This document shows, in pieces, positions 25,961-35,362 of a stretch of 53,736 bases of DNA. Under the pieces are notes generated by a model that was not told the origin of the DNA, ran no database searches, and worked only from the letters and a program-made list of their open reading frames with translations. The stretch comes from Chloroflexota bacterium (lineage in GTDB: Bacteria > Chloroflexota > Anaerolineae > Promineifilales > Promineifilaceae), in contig JABFFZ010000032.1 in assembly GCA_013112725.1 (NCBI GenBank), positions 1-53,736 of the forward strand, written 5' to 3'. Position 1 is the first letter of the stretch, and every line of letters starts with the position of its first letter. A program made the position numbers and the translations under genes.

Positions 25961-26164
25961 TCATCCTGTAGAGTCGGGCTGTGTAGTTACAGAAGTGGCT
26001 TGTAGAAAGAGGCAACTTGAACGGATATGGATTATTAGCATGAGAATTGGCGTGGGCGGTGGGTCTGGCTGTGGGCGCGGGTCACGGATGGTGGGGCGCT
26101 CAAAGATAATGGGGAAACAGATGCGCTTGGTAGTACATCTTTTCTCTTTTGTTTTGGCAGCCAT
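25961..26164 (-). CDS. Possible small ORF with strong ribosome site
   Basis: A 67-codon frame whose ATG (26164) follows AAGGAGATATAAAA, an excellent ribosome site. The product starts MAAKTKEKRCTTKR and is proline- and isoleucine-rich, resembling no family I know. It is the only candidate in the 487 bases between the beta-helix gene and the nucleotidyltransferase gene. That stretch also holds a short direct repeat of CCGAAAAGCAT near 25900-25922 and one ACGGCCGT site (25880). It could be a remnant or a chance frame. Confidence 0.3.
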   Translation of the reverse strand: MAAKTKEKRCTTKRICFPIIFERPTIRDPRPQPDPPPTPILMLIIHIRSSCLFLQATSVTTQPDSTG

Positions 26165-26282
26165 TTTTATATCTCCTTGTCATGATCTACTCAGTTGGGC
26201 ATAGGCTGTTAGAATTGGGGCGTCTATCAATTGGGTCTGTTACTGTTAGCCAGGTGCTGGCAGATTTACTCTCGAGGGATCA

Positions 26283-27125
26283 ATGAAAATTACAAAGGCT
26301 GTTGTTACGGTGGCAGGCAAGGGACAGCGGGCGTTGCCGCTGCAAACACTGATTGACCGGGATGGAGCCGAAAAGTCGGTGTTGGGCATTCTTATAGAAG
26401 AGGTGCAGCGGGCAGGTGTAGAGGAAATTGGGCTGGTGGTGCGGTCGGGAGATGAGGGGGCATTGACGGCCGTTGCCGGCAACCATGCCGCTCATCTCCG
26501 TTTTATCCCTCAGGCTGAACCATCAGGTTATGGACACGCCTTGTTGTGTGCGCGTGATTTTGTGGGGGACGCGCCCTTTTTGCATTTGGTGGGTGATCAT
26601 ATTTACATTAGCCGGGGTGAAAGTGGCTGTGCCCAACAGTTGGTGCAGGTGGCCGAGCGGGAAGCCTGTACCGTTTCTGCCGTGCAGGCCACACGTGAAC
26701 ATTTGCTGCCCTATTTTGGTGCGGTAGGGGGACGGCCGTTACCCAACCGCCCCCATCTCTATCGTGTGGAACGGGTGATGGAAAAACCAACACCCACGGA
26801 AGCGGAGCAGCAGTTGATTGTGCCAGGGCTGCGTGCCGGGCATTACCTCTGCTTTTTTGGGATGCACGTGCTCACGGCCGGTATTATGGAGATTCTGGAG
26901 CGGCAATTAGCGGCGGCCGCATCACCACAACAGGTGACACTCTCTCACGCTTTAGAGGAACTGGCACAGCAGGAACAGGTGTTGGCGTTGGAAAAGCAGG
27001 ATTGGCGTTATGACCTGGGGGCGCGGTATGGGTTGATGATGGCCCAAATGGCGCTGTCGCTGCACGGCCGTGATCGAGACCTGGTGCTGACCCGCCTCCT
27101 GGAACTGCTGGCGGCAGGTGGCTGA
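26283..27125 (+). CDS. GalU-like sugar nucleotidyltransferase
   Basis: Nucleotidyltransferase of the UTP-glucose-1-phosphate uridylyltransferase type, making an NDP-sugar from a sugar-1-phosphate. The 280 residues show [23 protein letters not shown] in place of the usual GxGTRxLP...K loop, then [15 protein letters not shown], the substrate loop [29 protein letters not shown], and the GalU-like ending [22 protein letters not shown]. The glycine-rich loop lacks the Thr of the consensus (GKGQRALP), so activity is likely but altered specificity is possible. The ATG has GAGGGA upstream. It may supply the same pathway as the large kinase-pyrophosphorylase at 30839. Confidence 0.8.
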   Translation: MKITKAVVTVAGKGQRALPLQTLIDRDGAEKSVLGILIEEVQRAGVEEIGLVVRSGDEGALTAVAGNHAAHLRFIPQAEPSGYGHALLCARDFVGDAPFLHLVGDHIYISRGESGCAQQLVQVAEREACTVSAVQATREHLLPYFGAVGGRPLPNRPHLYRVERVMEKPTPTEAEQQLIVPGLRAGHYLCFFGMHVLTAGIMEILERQLAAAASPQQVTLSHALEELAQQEQVLALEKQDWRYDLGARYGLMMAQMALSLHGRDRDLVLTRLLELLAAGG

Positions 27126-27203
27126 TGCTCCCAACCAGTCACCCGTCATCTTGACTAACGTACCGTATCCTGCCCTTGCTCATTTACGCTAAACTACTTC
27201 ACT

Positions 27204-28985
27204 ATGACATGGCAATTTGTCCCTGCGGTTATTTTGTATATTCTGGCGGTAATCATTTGTTTTATTCTGGCATTTGTTACCTGGCGGATGAAACCGGAAC
27301 ACGGCCGTAGCTGGTTTATGGTCATGGTTTGCGCCGGTATTTGGGCGGCGGCCAATGCCCTGGAAACGTTCCCCACCGACCTGGACACGAAATTCAATAT
27401 CATTACAACGCTGCCTTATTTGGGCATTTGTGGTCTGATCTTTTTCTGGTCATTGTTTACTATTTCTTATAGCCAGCATGAGAGATGGCTCAACCGGTAT
27501 ACCATTGCTTTGTTAGCTTTTATGCCGACGATGACCTATCTCATGGCGCTCACCAGCCATTGGCATCGCTTCTTTTGGGATACTCATTGGCTGGTGGAGC
27601 GAGGTGGGCTGGTTTTTATTGACACGGCGTTTGGTCCCTGGTTTTGGCTGTGGGCGGTGTATGGCTATCTGGTGATTTTGATGGGGGCGTTGTTGATTAT
27701 TACGGCCGTTATCCGCTTCCCACGCCTTTATCAGGGGCAGGCGGTGATGCTTGTTTTAGGCTCGCTTATCCCCTTGTTCTCCAATTTTTTGTTCCTGATA
27801 GGCGTTAATCCTCTGGCCCCTCTGGACATTTCACCCATTGCCCTGACGTTGAGCGGCCTCTTTTTCACCATGGGGATGCTCCGTTTTGGTTTGTTTAACA
27901 TTGTGCCGGTGGCGCATGATCTGGTGGTGAAAAATGTGAATAGTGGCGTGATGGTGGTGGACTTGAAAGGGCGCATCATCGAAATCAATCCGGCAGCGGC
28001 TCTGATACTCAACCGCTTACGGAATGATTTGGTTGGGCAAGATGTCCTGACCGCTTTGCCGGAATACGTGACGCAGATTCAGCAATTTCAGAACATTTGG
28101 GAAGCAAAAACAGAGCTTACCCTGGGTTCGCGTACTTATGAATTGGAAATCACGCCGCTGGCAAACCGTAGCGGCAGAGTGGTCGGGCGTATCATCTTGC
28201 TCTATGACATGACGGAACGTAAACAGGCATTACAGGAGCGGGACATCCTGATTAAGGAGTTGGATGCGTATGCCCACACCGTGGCCCACGATTTGAAAAA
28301 CCCACTGTCGCTCGTTGTGGGCTACAGCAACCTGATGCTGCGTAAGGAAAAGGAAACGCTGTCGGCTTCGGCGCAAAGTTCGTTACAAACCATTGCCAAA
28401 ACGGGGCACAAAATGGCGGAGATTGTAGACGCGCTGCTGCTGCTGGCCAGCGTGCGCAGCATGGAAAAGGTGGAGATGAAGCTGTTGGACACGGCCGTAC
28501 TCGTCCACAATGCCTGGAATCGCCTGCCCGGTTCGGAAGCCGCTGCCGAATTGATCGTGCCGGAAAATTGGCCAACGGCCGTTGGCTACGCCCCTTGGGT
28601 GGAGCAGGTGTGGGTCAACTATCTGAGCAACGCCATCAAATATGGCGGGCAGCCGGCGCGGGTGGAAGTGGGCGTGGATGTACTGCTAGTGGGTAGTAAC
28701 GGGTCACGGCCGTATCTGCGCTTCTGGGTGCGTGACAATGGCAAGGGCCTGTCGGCGGATGAGGCGGAACAACTTTTCCAACAATTTTCGCGGCTGGACC
28801 AGCATACGGCCGTGCAGGGGCATGGCCTGGGCCTCTCCATCGTCCAGCGCATTGTGGAACGGCTGGGCGGCACGGTGGGAGTGGAAAGCGAACCCGGTGC
28901 GGGCAGCACTTTCTATTTCACGTTACCGGCAGCGGACACGGCCGTGCTTCAGCCTGAACCTGCTGCCGTGACGAGTGATGCGTGA
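27204..28985 (+). CDS. Membrane histidine kinase with 7TM sensor and PAS domain
   Basis: A 593-residue sensor kinase. Residues 5-225 form seven membrane helices of the N-terminal 7TM histidine kinase type (signature-like MVMVCAGIWAAANALE). Residues about 240-345 are a PAS domain (MVVDLKGRIIEINPAAALIL, RIILLYDMTERKQ). A HisKA domain has HTVAHDLKNPLS with the phospho-accepting His near residue 362. The HATPase domain shows WVNYLSNAIKYGG, DNGKGLS and GHGLGLSIVQRIVERLGGT. No response-regulator gene is adjacent, so it is an orphan kinase here. Five ACGGCCGT sites fall within the last 500 bases. Confidence 0.92.
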   Translation: MTWQFVPAVILYILAVIICFILAFVTWRMKPEHGRSWFMVMVCAGIWAAANALETFPTDLDTKFNIITTLPYLGICGLIFFWSLFTISYSQHERWLNRYTIALLAFMPTMTYLMALTSHWHRFFWDTHWLVERGGLVFIDTAFGPWFWLWAVYGYLVILMGALLIITAVIRFPRLYQGQAVMLVLGSLIPLFSNFLFLIGVNPLAPLDISPIALTLSGLFFTMGMLRFGLFNIVPVAHDLVVKNVNSGVMVVDLKGRIIEINPAAALILNRLRNDLVGQDVLTALPEYVTQIQQFQNIWEAKTELTLGSRTYELEITPLANRSGRVVGRIILLYDMTERKQALQERDILIKELDAYAHTVAHDLKNPLSLVVGYSNLMLRKEKETLSASAQSSLQTIAKTGHKMAEIVDALLLLASVRSMEKVEMKLLDTAVLVHNAWNRLPGSEAAAELIVPENWPTAVGYAPWVEQVWVNYLSNAIKYGGQPARVEVGVDVLLVGSNGSRPYLRFWVRDNGKGLSADEAEQLFQQFSRLDQHTAVQGHGLGLSIVQRIVERLGGTVGVESEPGAGSTFYFTLPAADTAVLQPEPAAVTSDA

Positions 28986-29035
28986 CGAGTGAGGCGTGAG
29001 GCGTGACCGGAGGTTCCTCACGTATCACCTTTCAC
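28980..29035. terminator. Word-iterated array after the histidine kinase gene
   Basis: Directly after the stop, the word GTGA(C/G)GCGTGA repeats several times and is followed by its complement in TCACGTATCACCTTTCACC, so an imperfect long hairpin can form. Similar arrays of iterated words occur after several other genes in the window. It separates the kinase from the restriction-modification pair. Confidence 0.45.
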
Positions 29036-29111
29036 CTGCCAGTAGAAAAATCCCCCCAACCGGGTAAAATCAATATCAATCCATGCCCTGCACTTATGAG
29101 TAGGTATATTG

Positions 29112-29891
29112 ATGAATAAGTTTGAATTTTTAGCTGCCCTCCAAAACGAAGCTGGTTATTTCAATGATGCTGTTGCCACCCATCAAGGGGATTGGGTTGT
29201 CAAAGGGTTCATAGATGTCGCTCGAAACATCTACACCATTTCTACAGATACCAAAGTTGTTTCCAAAATCATGGAACTCCTGTTATTTCCCAGGTTGGTT
29301 CAATTTGCCAACAAATATCATCTCAAACTCCATTTAGTCCAATATCAAAACTTCTATCCAGACATCACCTTTGTAGATTCTGACGATCATCTATTTGCGC
29401 TTGATCTTAAAACGACTTACCGCATCAATGCCAATCGAGTAAATGGGATGACATTAGGCGCATTTACCGGTTATTTCCGAAACCGCGCCAGTACAAAGAA
29501 TGTGGCATTTCCTTACGGCCGTTACACTGGTCATTATGTACTTGGCGTCATTTATTCCCAGGTGTCAGGGATTGATGAGCGTCAAGTACATCGCTTAGAA
29601 CATTTAGAAAGCATTACCTCTGTTATTACCGACTTTCAATTTTTCGCGCAAGAAAAGTATCGAATTGCCTCGGATCGTCCCAGCAGTGGGAATACAAAAA
29701 ATATCGGCTCCGTTACAGAAATTGATAAACTGATAAGCGGAACTGGCCCATTTGCTTCATTGGGTGAAGAACTGTTCGATGATTACTGGATGTATTACCT
29801 GACAAATGATATGGCGCGGGCTGTAGAGCTGCCAAAACGTCCCTATACAAATCTGAAAACGTATGTGGCGTACAAATGTTTAACAACATGA
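29112..29891 (+). CDS. EcoRV-like type II restriction endonuclease
   Basis: I recognise this by its colinear match to R.EcoRV over the whole length. The dimer-helix region reads STDTKVVSKIMELLLFPRL. The active site is YPDITF (Asp84) with ALDLKTTY (Asp98 and Lys100), plus Glu55. LGAFTGYFRNRASTKNVAFPYGRYTGHYVLG and the recognition loop SSGNTKNIGS (191-200) follow. EcoRV cuts GATATC, and conservation of the recognition loop suggests the same target. The 259-residue length is close to EcoRV (245). The ATG at 29112 is preferred to a TTG one codon earlier. Base composition is more AT-rich than the neighbours, a sign of transfer. It overlaps the methylase gene by 4 bases. Confidence 0.9.
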   Translation: MNKFEFLAALQNEAGYFNDAVATHQGDWVVKGFIDVARNIYTISTDTKVVSKIMELLLFPRLVQFANKYHLKLHLVQYQNFYPDITFVDSDDHLFALDLKTTYRINANRVNGMTLGAFTGYFRNRASTKNVAFPYGRYTGHYVLGVIYSQVSGIDERQVHRLEHLESITSVITDFQFFAQEKYRIASDRPSSGNTKNIGSVTEIDKLISGTGPFASLGEELFDDYWMYYLTNDMARAVELPKRPYTNLKTYVAYKCLTT

Positions 29892-30823
29892 AGCTCCCCA
29901 GAACACCGGAAAATGTGATCGTCCCCCCCATTAAATGCCAGGGAATCAAGACGAAGTTGGTGGCGTTTATTATGCACAACGTTGTTTGGGACGGTCACGG
30001 CCGTTGGGTTGAGCCATTTCTCGGTTCTGGTGTTGTTTTGTTTAACGTGCGCCCCCAACAAGCCGTAGTGAGCGATGTCAATCCACACATTATCAACTTC
30101 TACCAGGGGATTTATGACGGCCGTATTACCCCCCACACAGTCAAACAATATCTGCAATGTGAAGGAGAGCGGCTGCGGGCAAACGGCCGTAGCGATAGCC
30201 AGAGCTACTACTACACCGTCCGTGAACGGTTTAATGCCGAAGGCGACCCCCTCGATTTCCTGTTTTTAAGCCGCGCCTGCTTCAACGGCATGATGCGTTT
30301 CAATCAACAGGGTGAATTCAACGTCCCTTTTTGCCGCAAGCCTGACCGGTTTCAACCTGCCTATATCACCAAAATTGTTAATCAGGTCAAGGTCATTCAA
30401 GGCATTATGCGCGGAAAAGAGTGGGAATTTTGTGTGTTGGATTGGCGTAGCGCCTTAGCCGATATCACCCAAGACGACTTCGTTTATCTGGACCCGCCTT
30501 ATTACGGCCGTCATACCGATTACTACAACCAATGGTCAGAGCGAGACGCTATCGATCTGGCGCAAACAGTACAAACGCTCCCAGGCGGTTTTGCCATCTC
30601 CCTGTGGAAAGAGAATCAGCACCGTGTCAATGAACATATTCCGCGCTATTGGCCGCATACCATTGAACGTGTGATCTCTCATTATTACCACGTTGGCCCT
30701 ACCGAAGATTTGCGCAAGCCAATGGACGAAGCATTGTTGATCAAACCAGGCTTTGCCACCGATGGCATACTTGAGCATGAAGAACTATTTGAAACCTCCG
30801 TTCAACTTCCTATCCCGTTCTAA
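29888..30823 (+). CDS. Adenine-specific DNA methyltransferase of the EcoRV-like system
   Basis: N6-adenine methyltransferase of the Dam/EcoRV (D12 class) group, protecting the host from the endonuclease. The roughly 311 residues show the N-terminal substrate motif PPIKCQGIKTKLV, the SAM motif GRWVEPFLGSGVVLFN, VVSDVNPHIINFYQ, and the catalytic motif YLDPPYYGR with DPPY starting near residue 202. I start at the ATG at 29888, which overlaps the endonuclease stop as ATGA; an ATG at 29876 would add four residues. Despite its likely foreign origin the gene carries four ACGGCCGT sites. GATATC occurs inside it (30461-30466). Confidence 0.9.
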   Translation: MKLPRTPENVIVPPIKCQGIKTKLVAFIMHNVVWDGHGRWVEPFLGSGVVLFNVRPQQAVVSDVNPHIINFYQGIYDGRITPHTVKQYLQCEGERLRANGRSDSQSYYYTVRERFNAEGDPLDFLFLSRACFNGMMRFNQQGEFNVPFCRKPDRFQPAYITKIVNQVKVIQGIMRGKEWEFCVLDWRSALADITQDDFVYLDPPYYGRHTDYYNQWSERDAIDLAQTVQTLPGGFAISLWKENQHRVNEHIPRYWPHTIERVISHYYHVGPTEDLRKPMDEALLIKPGFATDGILEHEELFETSVQLPIPF

Positions 30824-30838
30824 AAGTCCCCAAACCCT

Positions 30839-33800
30839 ATGAGCAAACTGATTGAAATCATCACAGCCGTAGACCCCCACACCCGCAACCGTTCCCTGGA
30901 CGATTTCTGCCAGGCAGCTACCCTGCCCGAACTCCTGGCCGAATGTGCCGCCCTGGACAGATTCCGCCGCGAACGGGACAACCTGTATGAACGAGTGCGG
31001 GCGCTCTTTTTCCTCTATGCCATCTACCGCTTTCACCTGCCGCAGAAGGTGGGGCTGCCCGGCAAAGGGCACATCCCCTACGCCGGTTACGAGCATCTGC
31101 TCAACCGCCGTTTTGCCGAAGCCATAGACAGTTTCCTGGCGCAGCAAACGGCCGGCGGCCCCAACGACGCCATCGCCAGTGCCTTAGCCGCCGCCTATCA
31201 CCGGCTGGGCTTCCAGACATTGGCCGACCAGGTGCGGCGTAGTGTGCGCACGGTGCGCGGCAACCAGTGGATGTTCCGCACCGGCCATCCCGCCGACCAC
31301 CCGCTGCGTATTCGGCCGGAACTGTGCCAGACGAAAAACGGCCTCTTCCCCATCCTGCGCGAAAGCACACCGGTGCGCATGGACCTCACCCACTCCGGCT
31401 GGAGCGATATCTTCTTCCTGGGTATGGACTTCCCCGAAGGGGCGCGGGTTCTCAATGTGTCCATTGATCTGGCGGTACGGGGGATAGATTCTTCTACCCC
31501 TCGTCCGCCAGTCGAAGCCTATTTTCGGGTGATTGATGAACCAGTAATTCGGTTGACGAGCGTGGATTTGGGAGCTACGGCCGTGATCACCACCCTCGAC
31601 GAAATTTTTGACTTTGCCCGCGATTACCTGGGGCTGCTCAAAGCGGCCATCATTGCCGCCGGGATGGTGCCGCCGGGCATGGAAGGGGCCGGGCAGCCGC
31701 TCGCCGATTTGCTGGTGCAACTGGTGGGGCCGGGGCGCGGTTTTGAACTGGTCAGCAGCGTCAACGGCATCCCTAAAGGGTCACGGCTGGCCGTCTCCAC
31801 CAATTTGCTGGCCTGCCTGATCACCGTTTGTATGCGGGCCACCGGGCAGGCACAGTTGCTGACCGGCCAACTCAGCGAAGCGGAGCGACGGCTGGTGGCG
31901 GCGCGGGCCATTTTGGGTGAATGGCTGGCCGGGTCGGGCGGCGGCTGGCAGGATTCTAGCGGCGTCTGGCCGGGCATGAAGATGATTCACGGTGAACTGG
32001 CGGCTGAGGGCGACCCGGAATGGGGGATCAGCCGGGGGCGGCTGCTGCCGGGGCATCACATACTCACCCTGGACGAAGTGTCAGCGGCCACGCGGCAGGC
32101 GTTGCAAGAGAGTCTGGTGCTGGTGCATGGCGGCATGGCGCAGGACGTTGGCCCCATTTTGGAGATGGTGACGGAGAAGTATTTGCTGCGTTCGGCGGCG
32201 GAATGGCACGGCCGTCAGACCGCCATCCATATTTATGATGAAATCGTCGCGCACTTGAAGGCCGGTGATGTATCGGCTATCGGTGCGGCCACCCATCGCA
32301 ACTTTCATGGCCCCATTCGCACCATCATTCCCTGGGCGGGCAACCGTTACACCGACGAGCTGATTCGCCAGGTGCAGGCGGAATTTGGCGCGGATTTTTG
32401 GGGCTTCTGGATGTTGGGCGGCATGGCCGGTGGCGGCATGGGCTTTATTTTTGCACCCGCGCGCAAGGCCGAAGCCCAAGAACGGTTGCAAATGATTATG
32501 AGCCAGACCAAACGGGGGTTGGAAACGGCCGTGCCCTTTGCCATGGAGCCGGTGGTGTATGACTTTGCCATCAACGAACGGGGTACCTGGGCAGACTGGT
32601 TGGACGGCGAGGTCGCCCTCATGCCGCCGCATTATTACACGCTCACCGTGCCCGCCCTGCTGCGCAAAGATGCCTGGGAACTGCCGCCCGCCCGCCGCGC
32701 CGAACTGGATCGGCTGGGCACGGCCTCGCGTAGTCAGCAGGAGCTGGGCAGTATGGTGCAGGCGTTGTTTGACCGGCTGCTGCCCGGCGCGGTGGAAGGA
32801 GCGCAGACGGGCAAGAGCCTGGAGGCGCTGCTGGCCGAAAACGGCTTTGATCACATCCAGCATGAGCAGATTCGCAGTGATTTGCGCGCCGGGCGTATTG
32901 GCCTGGCGCAAAATCGGCTGCCGGTGCGCAGCCTCATTGAAGACGTCCGCCCGGACGATGTGCAGGATATGACCGGCAAGATGCCCGCCCATTTTCGGGA
33001 ATTGGGTCTCAAGGCATTGGCTGATGGAAATGTGGCGGTGGTTTCGTTGGCGGGTGGGGCGGGCAGCCGCTGGACGCACGGCGCAGGCGTAGTGAAGGCG
33101 CTCAATCCGTTTGTGGAATTGGACGGCCGTCACCGCACATTTATCGAGGTACATCTCGCCAAAAGCCGCCAGATCGGCCGGCTGGTGGGCGTGGAACTGC
33201 CACACATCATCACCACCAGCTACCTGACGCATGACCCCATCGCCAATTTTTTGCAGGCCGAAGGGAATTACGGGTATGGCGGCCCGCTCTATCTGTCGCC
33301 GGGGCGGTCGGTGGGGCTGCGGCTCATTCCCATGGCCCGCGATTTGCGTTTTGCCTGGGAGGAGATGCCGCAGCAGCTATTAGACGAGCAGGCGCAAAAG
33401 GTGCGCGAGAGTCTGCACAATGCCCTCATCGGTTGGGCGCAAAGCATGGGCGAGGGTAGTGACTATACCGATAATTTGCCGCGCCAATGTCTGCATCCGG
33501 TGGGGCATTGGTATGAGATTCCCAATTTGCTGCTGAATGGGGTGCTGCGGGAGTTGGTGGCGGCACGGCCGTCGCTCCGTACACTCATGGTTCACAACAT
33601 TGACACCCTGGGAGCCAACGTGGCTCCGGCGGTGTTGGGCGCACACCTGGCTTCCGGCGCGGCGCTGACGGCCGAGGTGATCACCCGGCGCATTGAGGAT
33701 AGGGGGGGCGGGCTGGCGCGGATTGACGACCGTGTCCGCCTGATTGAAGGGCTGGCTTTACCCCACGAGGAGATTGAGTTTGCCCTGAGTTATTACAACT

Positions 33801-34156
33801 CCAACACCATGTGGCTGGATATTGACCAGTTGTTGGCCGTGTTTGGGCTGGGCCGGGCGGATCTGGCAGATGGCGTGAAGGTGGCCACGGCCGTACGCCA
33901 GATGGCAGCGCGGATGCCCACCTATATCACCCTGAAAGATGTGAAAAAGTGGTGGGGCAAGGGGCAGGAAGACATCTTCCCGGTGGCGCAGTTTGAAAAG
34001 TTGTGGGGAGATATGACGGTCGTGCCGGAACTGAAATGCCATTACCTGGTTGTGCCCCGCCAGCGCGGGCAACAGCTTAAGGAAGTCGCCCAACTAGACG
34101 GCTGGCTCCGCGACGGCTCGGCCGCGTATTTGCAATCGTTGTGCGTCTGGGCCTAA
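30839..34156 (+). CDS. Bifunctional GHMP-type sugar kinase and UDPGP-type sugar-1-phosphate nucleotidylyltransferase
   Basis: A 1105-residue protein. After an N-terminal helical region (about 1-170) comes a GHMP-kinase-like part: [22 protein letters not shown], the loop [18 protein letters not shown] near 310, and [12 protein letters not shown] near 525 as the third motif. From about residue 720 a UDP-glucose-pyrophosphorylase-like domain follows, with [64 protein letters not shown] and [22 protein letters not shown]. The order resembles fucokinase/GDP-fucose pyrophosphorylase enzymes but with the kinase first. The reaction would be sugar to sugar-1-phosphate to NDP-sugar; which sugar is unknown. 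It starts 15 bases after the methylase gene. Confidence 0.75.
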   Translation: MSKLIEIITAVDPHTRNRSLDDFCQAATLPELLAECAALDRFRRERDNLYERVRALFFLYAIYRFHLPQKVGLPGKGHIPYAGYEHLLNRRFAEAIDSFLAQQTAGGPNDAIASALAAAYHRLGFQTLADQVRRSVRTVRGNQWMFRTGHPADHPLRIRPELCQTKNGLFPILRESTPVRMDLTHSGWSDIFFLGMDFPEGARVLNVSIDLAVRGIDSSTPRPPVEAYFRVIDEPVIRLTSVDLGATAVITTLDEIFDFARDYLGLLKAAIIAAGMVPPGMEGAGQPLADLLVQLVGPGRGFELVSSVNGIPKGSRLAVSTNLLACLITVCMRATGQAQLLTGQLSEAERRLVAARAILGEWLAGSGGGWQDSSGVWPGMKMIHGELAAEGDPEWGISRGRLLPGHHILTLDEVSAATRQALQESLVLVHGGMAQDVGPILEMVTEKYLLRSAAEWHGRQTAIHIYDEIVAHLKAGDVSAIGAATHRNFHGPIRTIIPWAGNRYTDELIRQVQAEFGADFWGFWMLGGMAGGGMGFIFAPARKAEAQERLQMIMSQTKRGLETAVPFAMEPVVYDFAINERGTWADWLDGEVALMPPHYYTLTVPALLRKDAWELPPARRAELDRLGTASRSQQELGSMVQALFDRLLPGAVEGAQTGKSLEALLAENGFDHIQHEQIRSDLRAGRIGLAQNRLPVRSLIEDVRPDDVQDMTGKMPAHFRELGLKALADGNVAVVSLAGGAGSRWTHGAGVVKALNPFVELDGRHRTFIEVHLAKSRQIGRLVGVELPHIITTSYLTHDPIANFLQAEGNYGYGGPLYLSPGRSVGLRLIPMARDLRFAWEEMPQQLLDEQAQKVRESLHNALIGWAQSMGEGSDYTDNLPRQCLHPVGHWYEIPNLLLNGVLRELVAARPSLRTLMVHNIDTLGANVAPAVLGAHLASGAALTAEVITRRIEDRGGGLARIDDRVRLIEGLALPHEEIEFALSYYNSNTMWLDIDQLLAVFGLGRADLADGVKVATAVRQMAARMPTYITLKDVKKWWGKGQEDIFPVAQFEKLWGDMTVVPELKCHYLVVPRQRGQQLKEVAQLDGWLRDGSAAYLQSLCVWA

Positions 34157-34284
34157 TGTGCTCAATCCTTTGTGGACCTGGGCGGTTTTTCGCCATGATA
34201 CAGTTTTTGGCCCGTCTCGTTTTCAACAATTTGCCTTTCAAACCCCTTGACACTTATGAAAGTTTCTACACTGTGCGGTTGACG

Positions 34285-35196
34285 TTATCGTTCCGGCGGG
34301 AACATGTCTAGTACGGTGAAGTCTACCCAGTAAAGGCCGGCGGTATGGGGCACGGCCGTGATCAATTGTTCCCCTATCGCTTGCGGTGGATTCTCCAATT
34401 CCTGCCACCACTTCCGATCAGATTGGTAGCCATATTGGAACCCTACCGGCGACGGCGCAAATATCTTCCCCCAGGTGGTAAACTCGGACACCATCTCCTC
34501 TAGCGAGGCAAAACCCTGGCTGTCATCTATGAAAAAGAGGCCGTCCCGGTAAGTGGGTGGCATATACGCCGGCAGCCAATGCTTGAGGAAGATGCGATAC
34601 TGTTCCCCATGTGACCGGGCCGCCGCCACCCACTGCTGCGCCACCTCATCCGTTACCGGCGTGCCCTTGGCCGTAGCCACCGAGCCGTACCACTCAACAT
34701 CTATGCCAACGCCCACCACGCTGGGGTGACGGCCGTACCGTTCCAGCAAAATGTGTATTAACGTTTCCACATCGGCATGACCCGGTTCTACTTGCAACCA
34801 CACCTGCCCACCCATCTCGTCAAACAGCGTCAGTACCTCTTCATTTTTATCCTGTGAGGTGAAGTAGATATATGGTTTATCCGTCTGGCCGGGAAAATTA
34901 AGAGCCGTGCCCTGCCCACCGACCGTGCCCACAATCCAGACCGCCTGGGGTACCGCGCTGGGGAAATAACCGGCCATCTGCTGCGCCACCCCGGCCCAAT
35001 AATCCGGGCCAGGATCATACCAGGAGCCATAGCGGGAATAACGCATTCCCGCCCCTAATGGCGGTGTTATGGGTGTTGGCGGCAGAGACGTGGCCGTCGG
35101 TTCGGCCGTAGGCGGTGGTGTGGGTGTGGCTGCCGGTTGCTGGCAGCCGACGGCTGTGCCCACCACGATGATCAAGAGGAGTAGGATTTTGTTCAT
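34285..35196 (-). CDS. Lipoprotein with glycosidase-like barrel domain
   Basis: A 303-residue exported lipoprotein: signal ending TAVGC (Cys at about 18), then a Pro/Thr-rich linker to about residue 46, then one domain. That domain has alternating strands with acidic ends typical of TIM-barrel glycosidases: WLQVEPGHADVETLIHILLERY, VVGVGIDVEWYGS, RIFLKHWLP, GLFFIDDSQGF, and the closing LYWVDFTVLDMFPPE. I cannot name the family. It lies downstream of a sugar operon on the same strand, separated by a repeat element. The start ATG at 35196 gives a normal lipoprotein signal. Confidence 0.75.
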   Translation of the reverse strand: MNKILLLLIIVVGTAVGCQQPAATPTPPPTAEPTATSLPPTPITPPLGAGMRYSRYGSWYDPGPDYWAGVAQQMAGYFPSAVPQAVWIVGTVGGQGTALNFPGQTDKPYIYFTSQDKNEEVLTLFDEMGGQVWLQVEPGHADVETLIHILLERYGRHPSVVGVGIDVEWYGSVATAKGTPVTDEVAQQWVAAARSHGEQYRIFLKHWLPAYMPPTYRDGLFFIDDSQGFASLEEMVSEFTTWGKIFAPSPVGFQYGYQSDRKWWQELENPPQAIGEQLITAVPHTAGLYWVDFTVLDMFPPER

Positions 35197-35224
35197 AGTC
35201 GTCGGGTTATCGGTAATCAGTGTT

Positions 35225-35331
35225 CTGTAACAAAAGGATTGGTTTTATGTCATTCTCGCGAAGGCGGGAATCCAGAAAATGGATGTCTGCCTCCGCAGGC
35301 ATGACAGAAGCGTGAATTATTTATGTTACAG
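35225..35331. repeat. 107-bp palindromic element with CTGTAACA/TGTTACAG ends
   Basis: CTGTAACA at 35225-35232 and TGTTACAG at 35324-35331 are perfect inverted ends. Inside lie TCATTCTCGCGAAGGCGGGA and TGTCTGCCTCCGCAGGCATG, each a hairpin of the kind found in widespread REP-like repeats. TAATCAG occurs close outside both ends, which may reflect a target duplication or the AATCAG-rich array around it. It separates the lipoprotein gene from the sugar operon. No coding capacity. Confidence 0.6.
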
Positions 35332-35362
35332 AGTAATCAGTTATCAGTAATCGGACTTTGGA

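Noticed and set aside
25932..26204. Plus-strand 90-codon frame in the gap before the nucleotidyltransferase gene
   Set aside because: No ribosome site and no resemblance to a protein; the minus-strand frame with a strong ribosome site is more plausible.
32081..33232. Minus-strand frame of 383 codons inside the kinase-pyrophosphorylase gene
   Set aside because: Antisense shadow of a conserved coding region; rich in His, Gln and Arg as expected for such shadows, with no domain.
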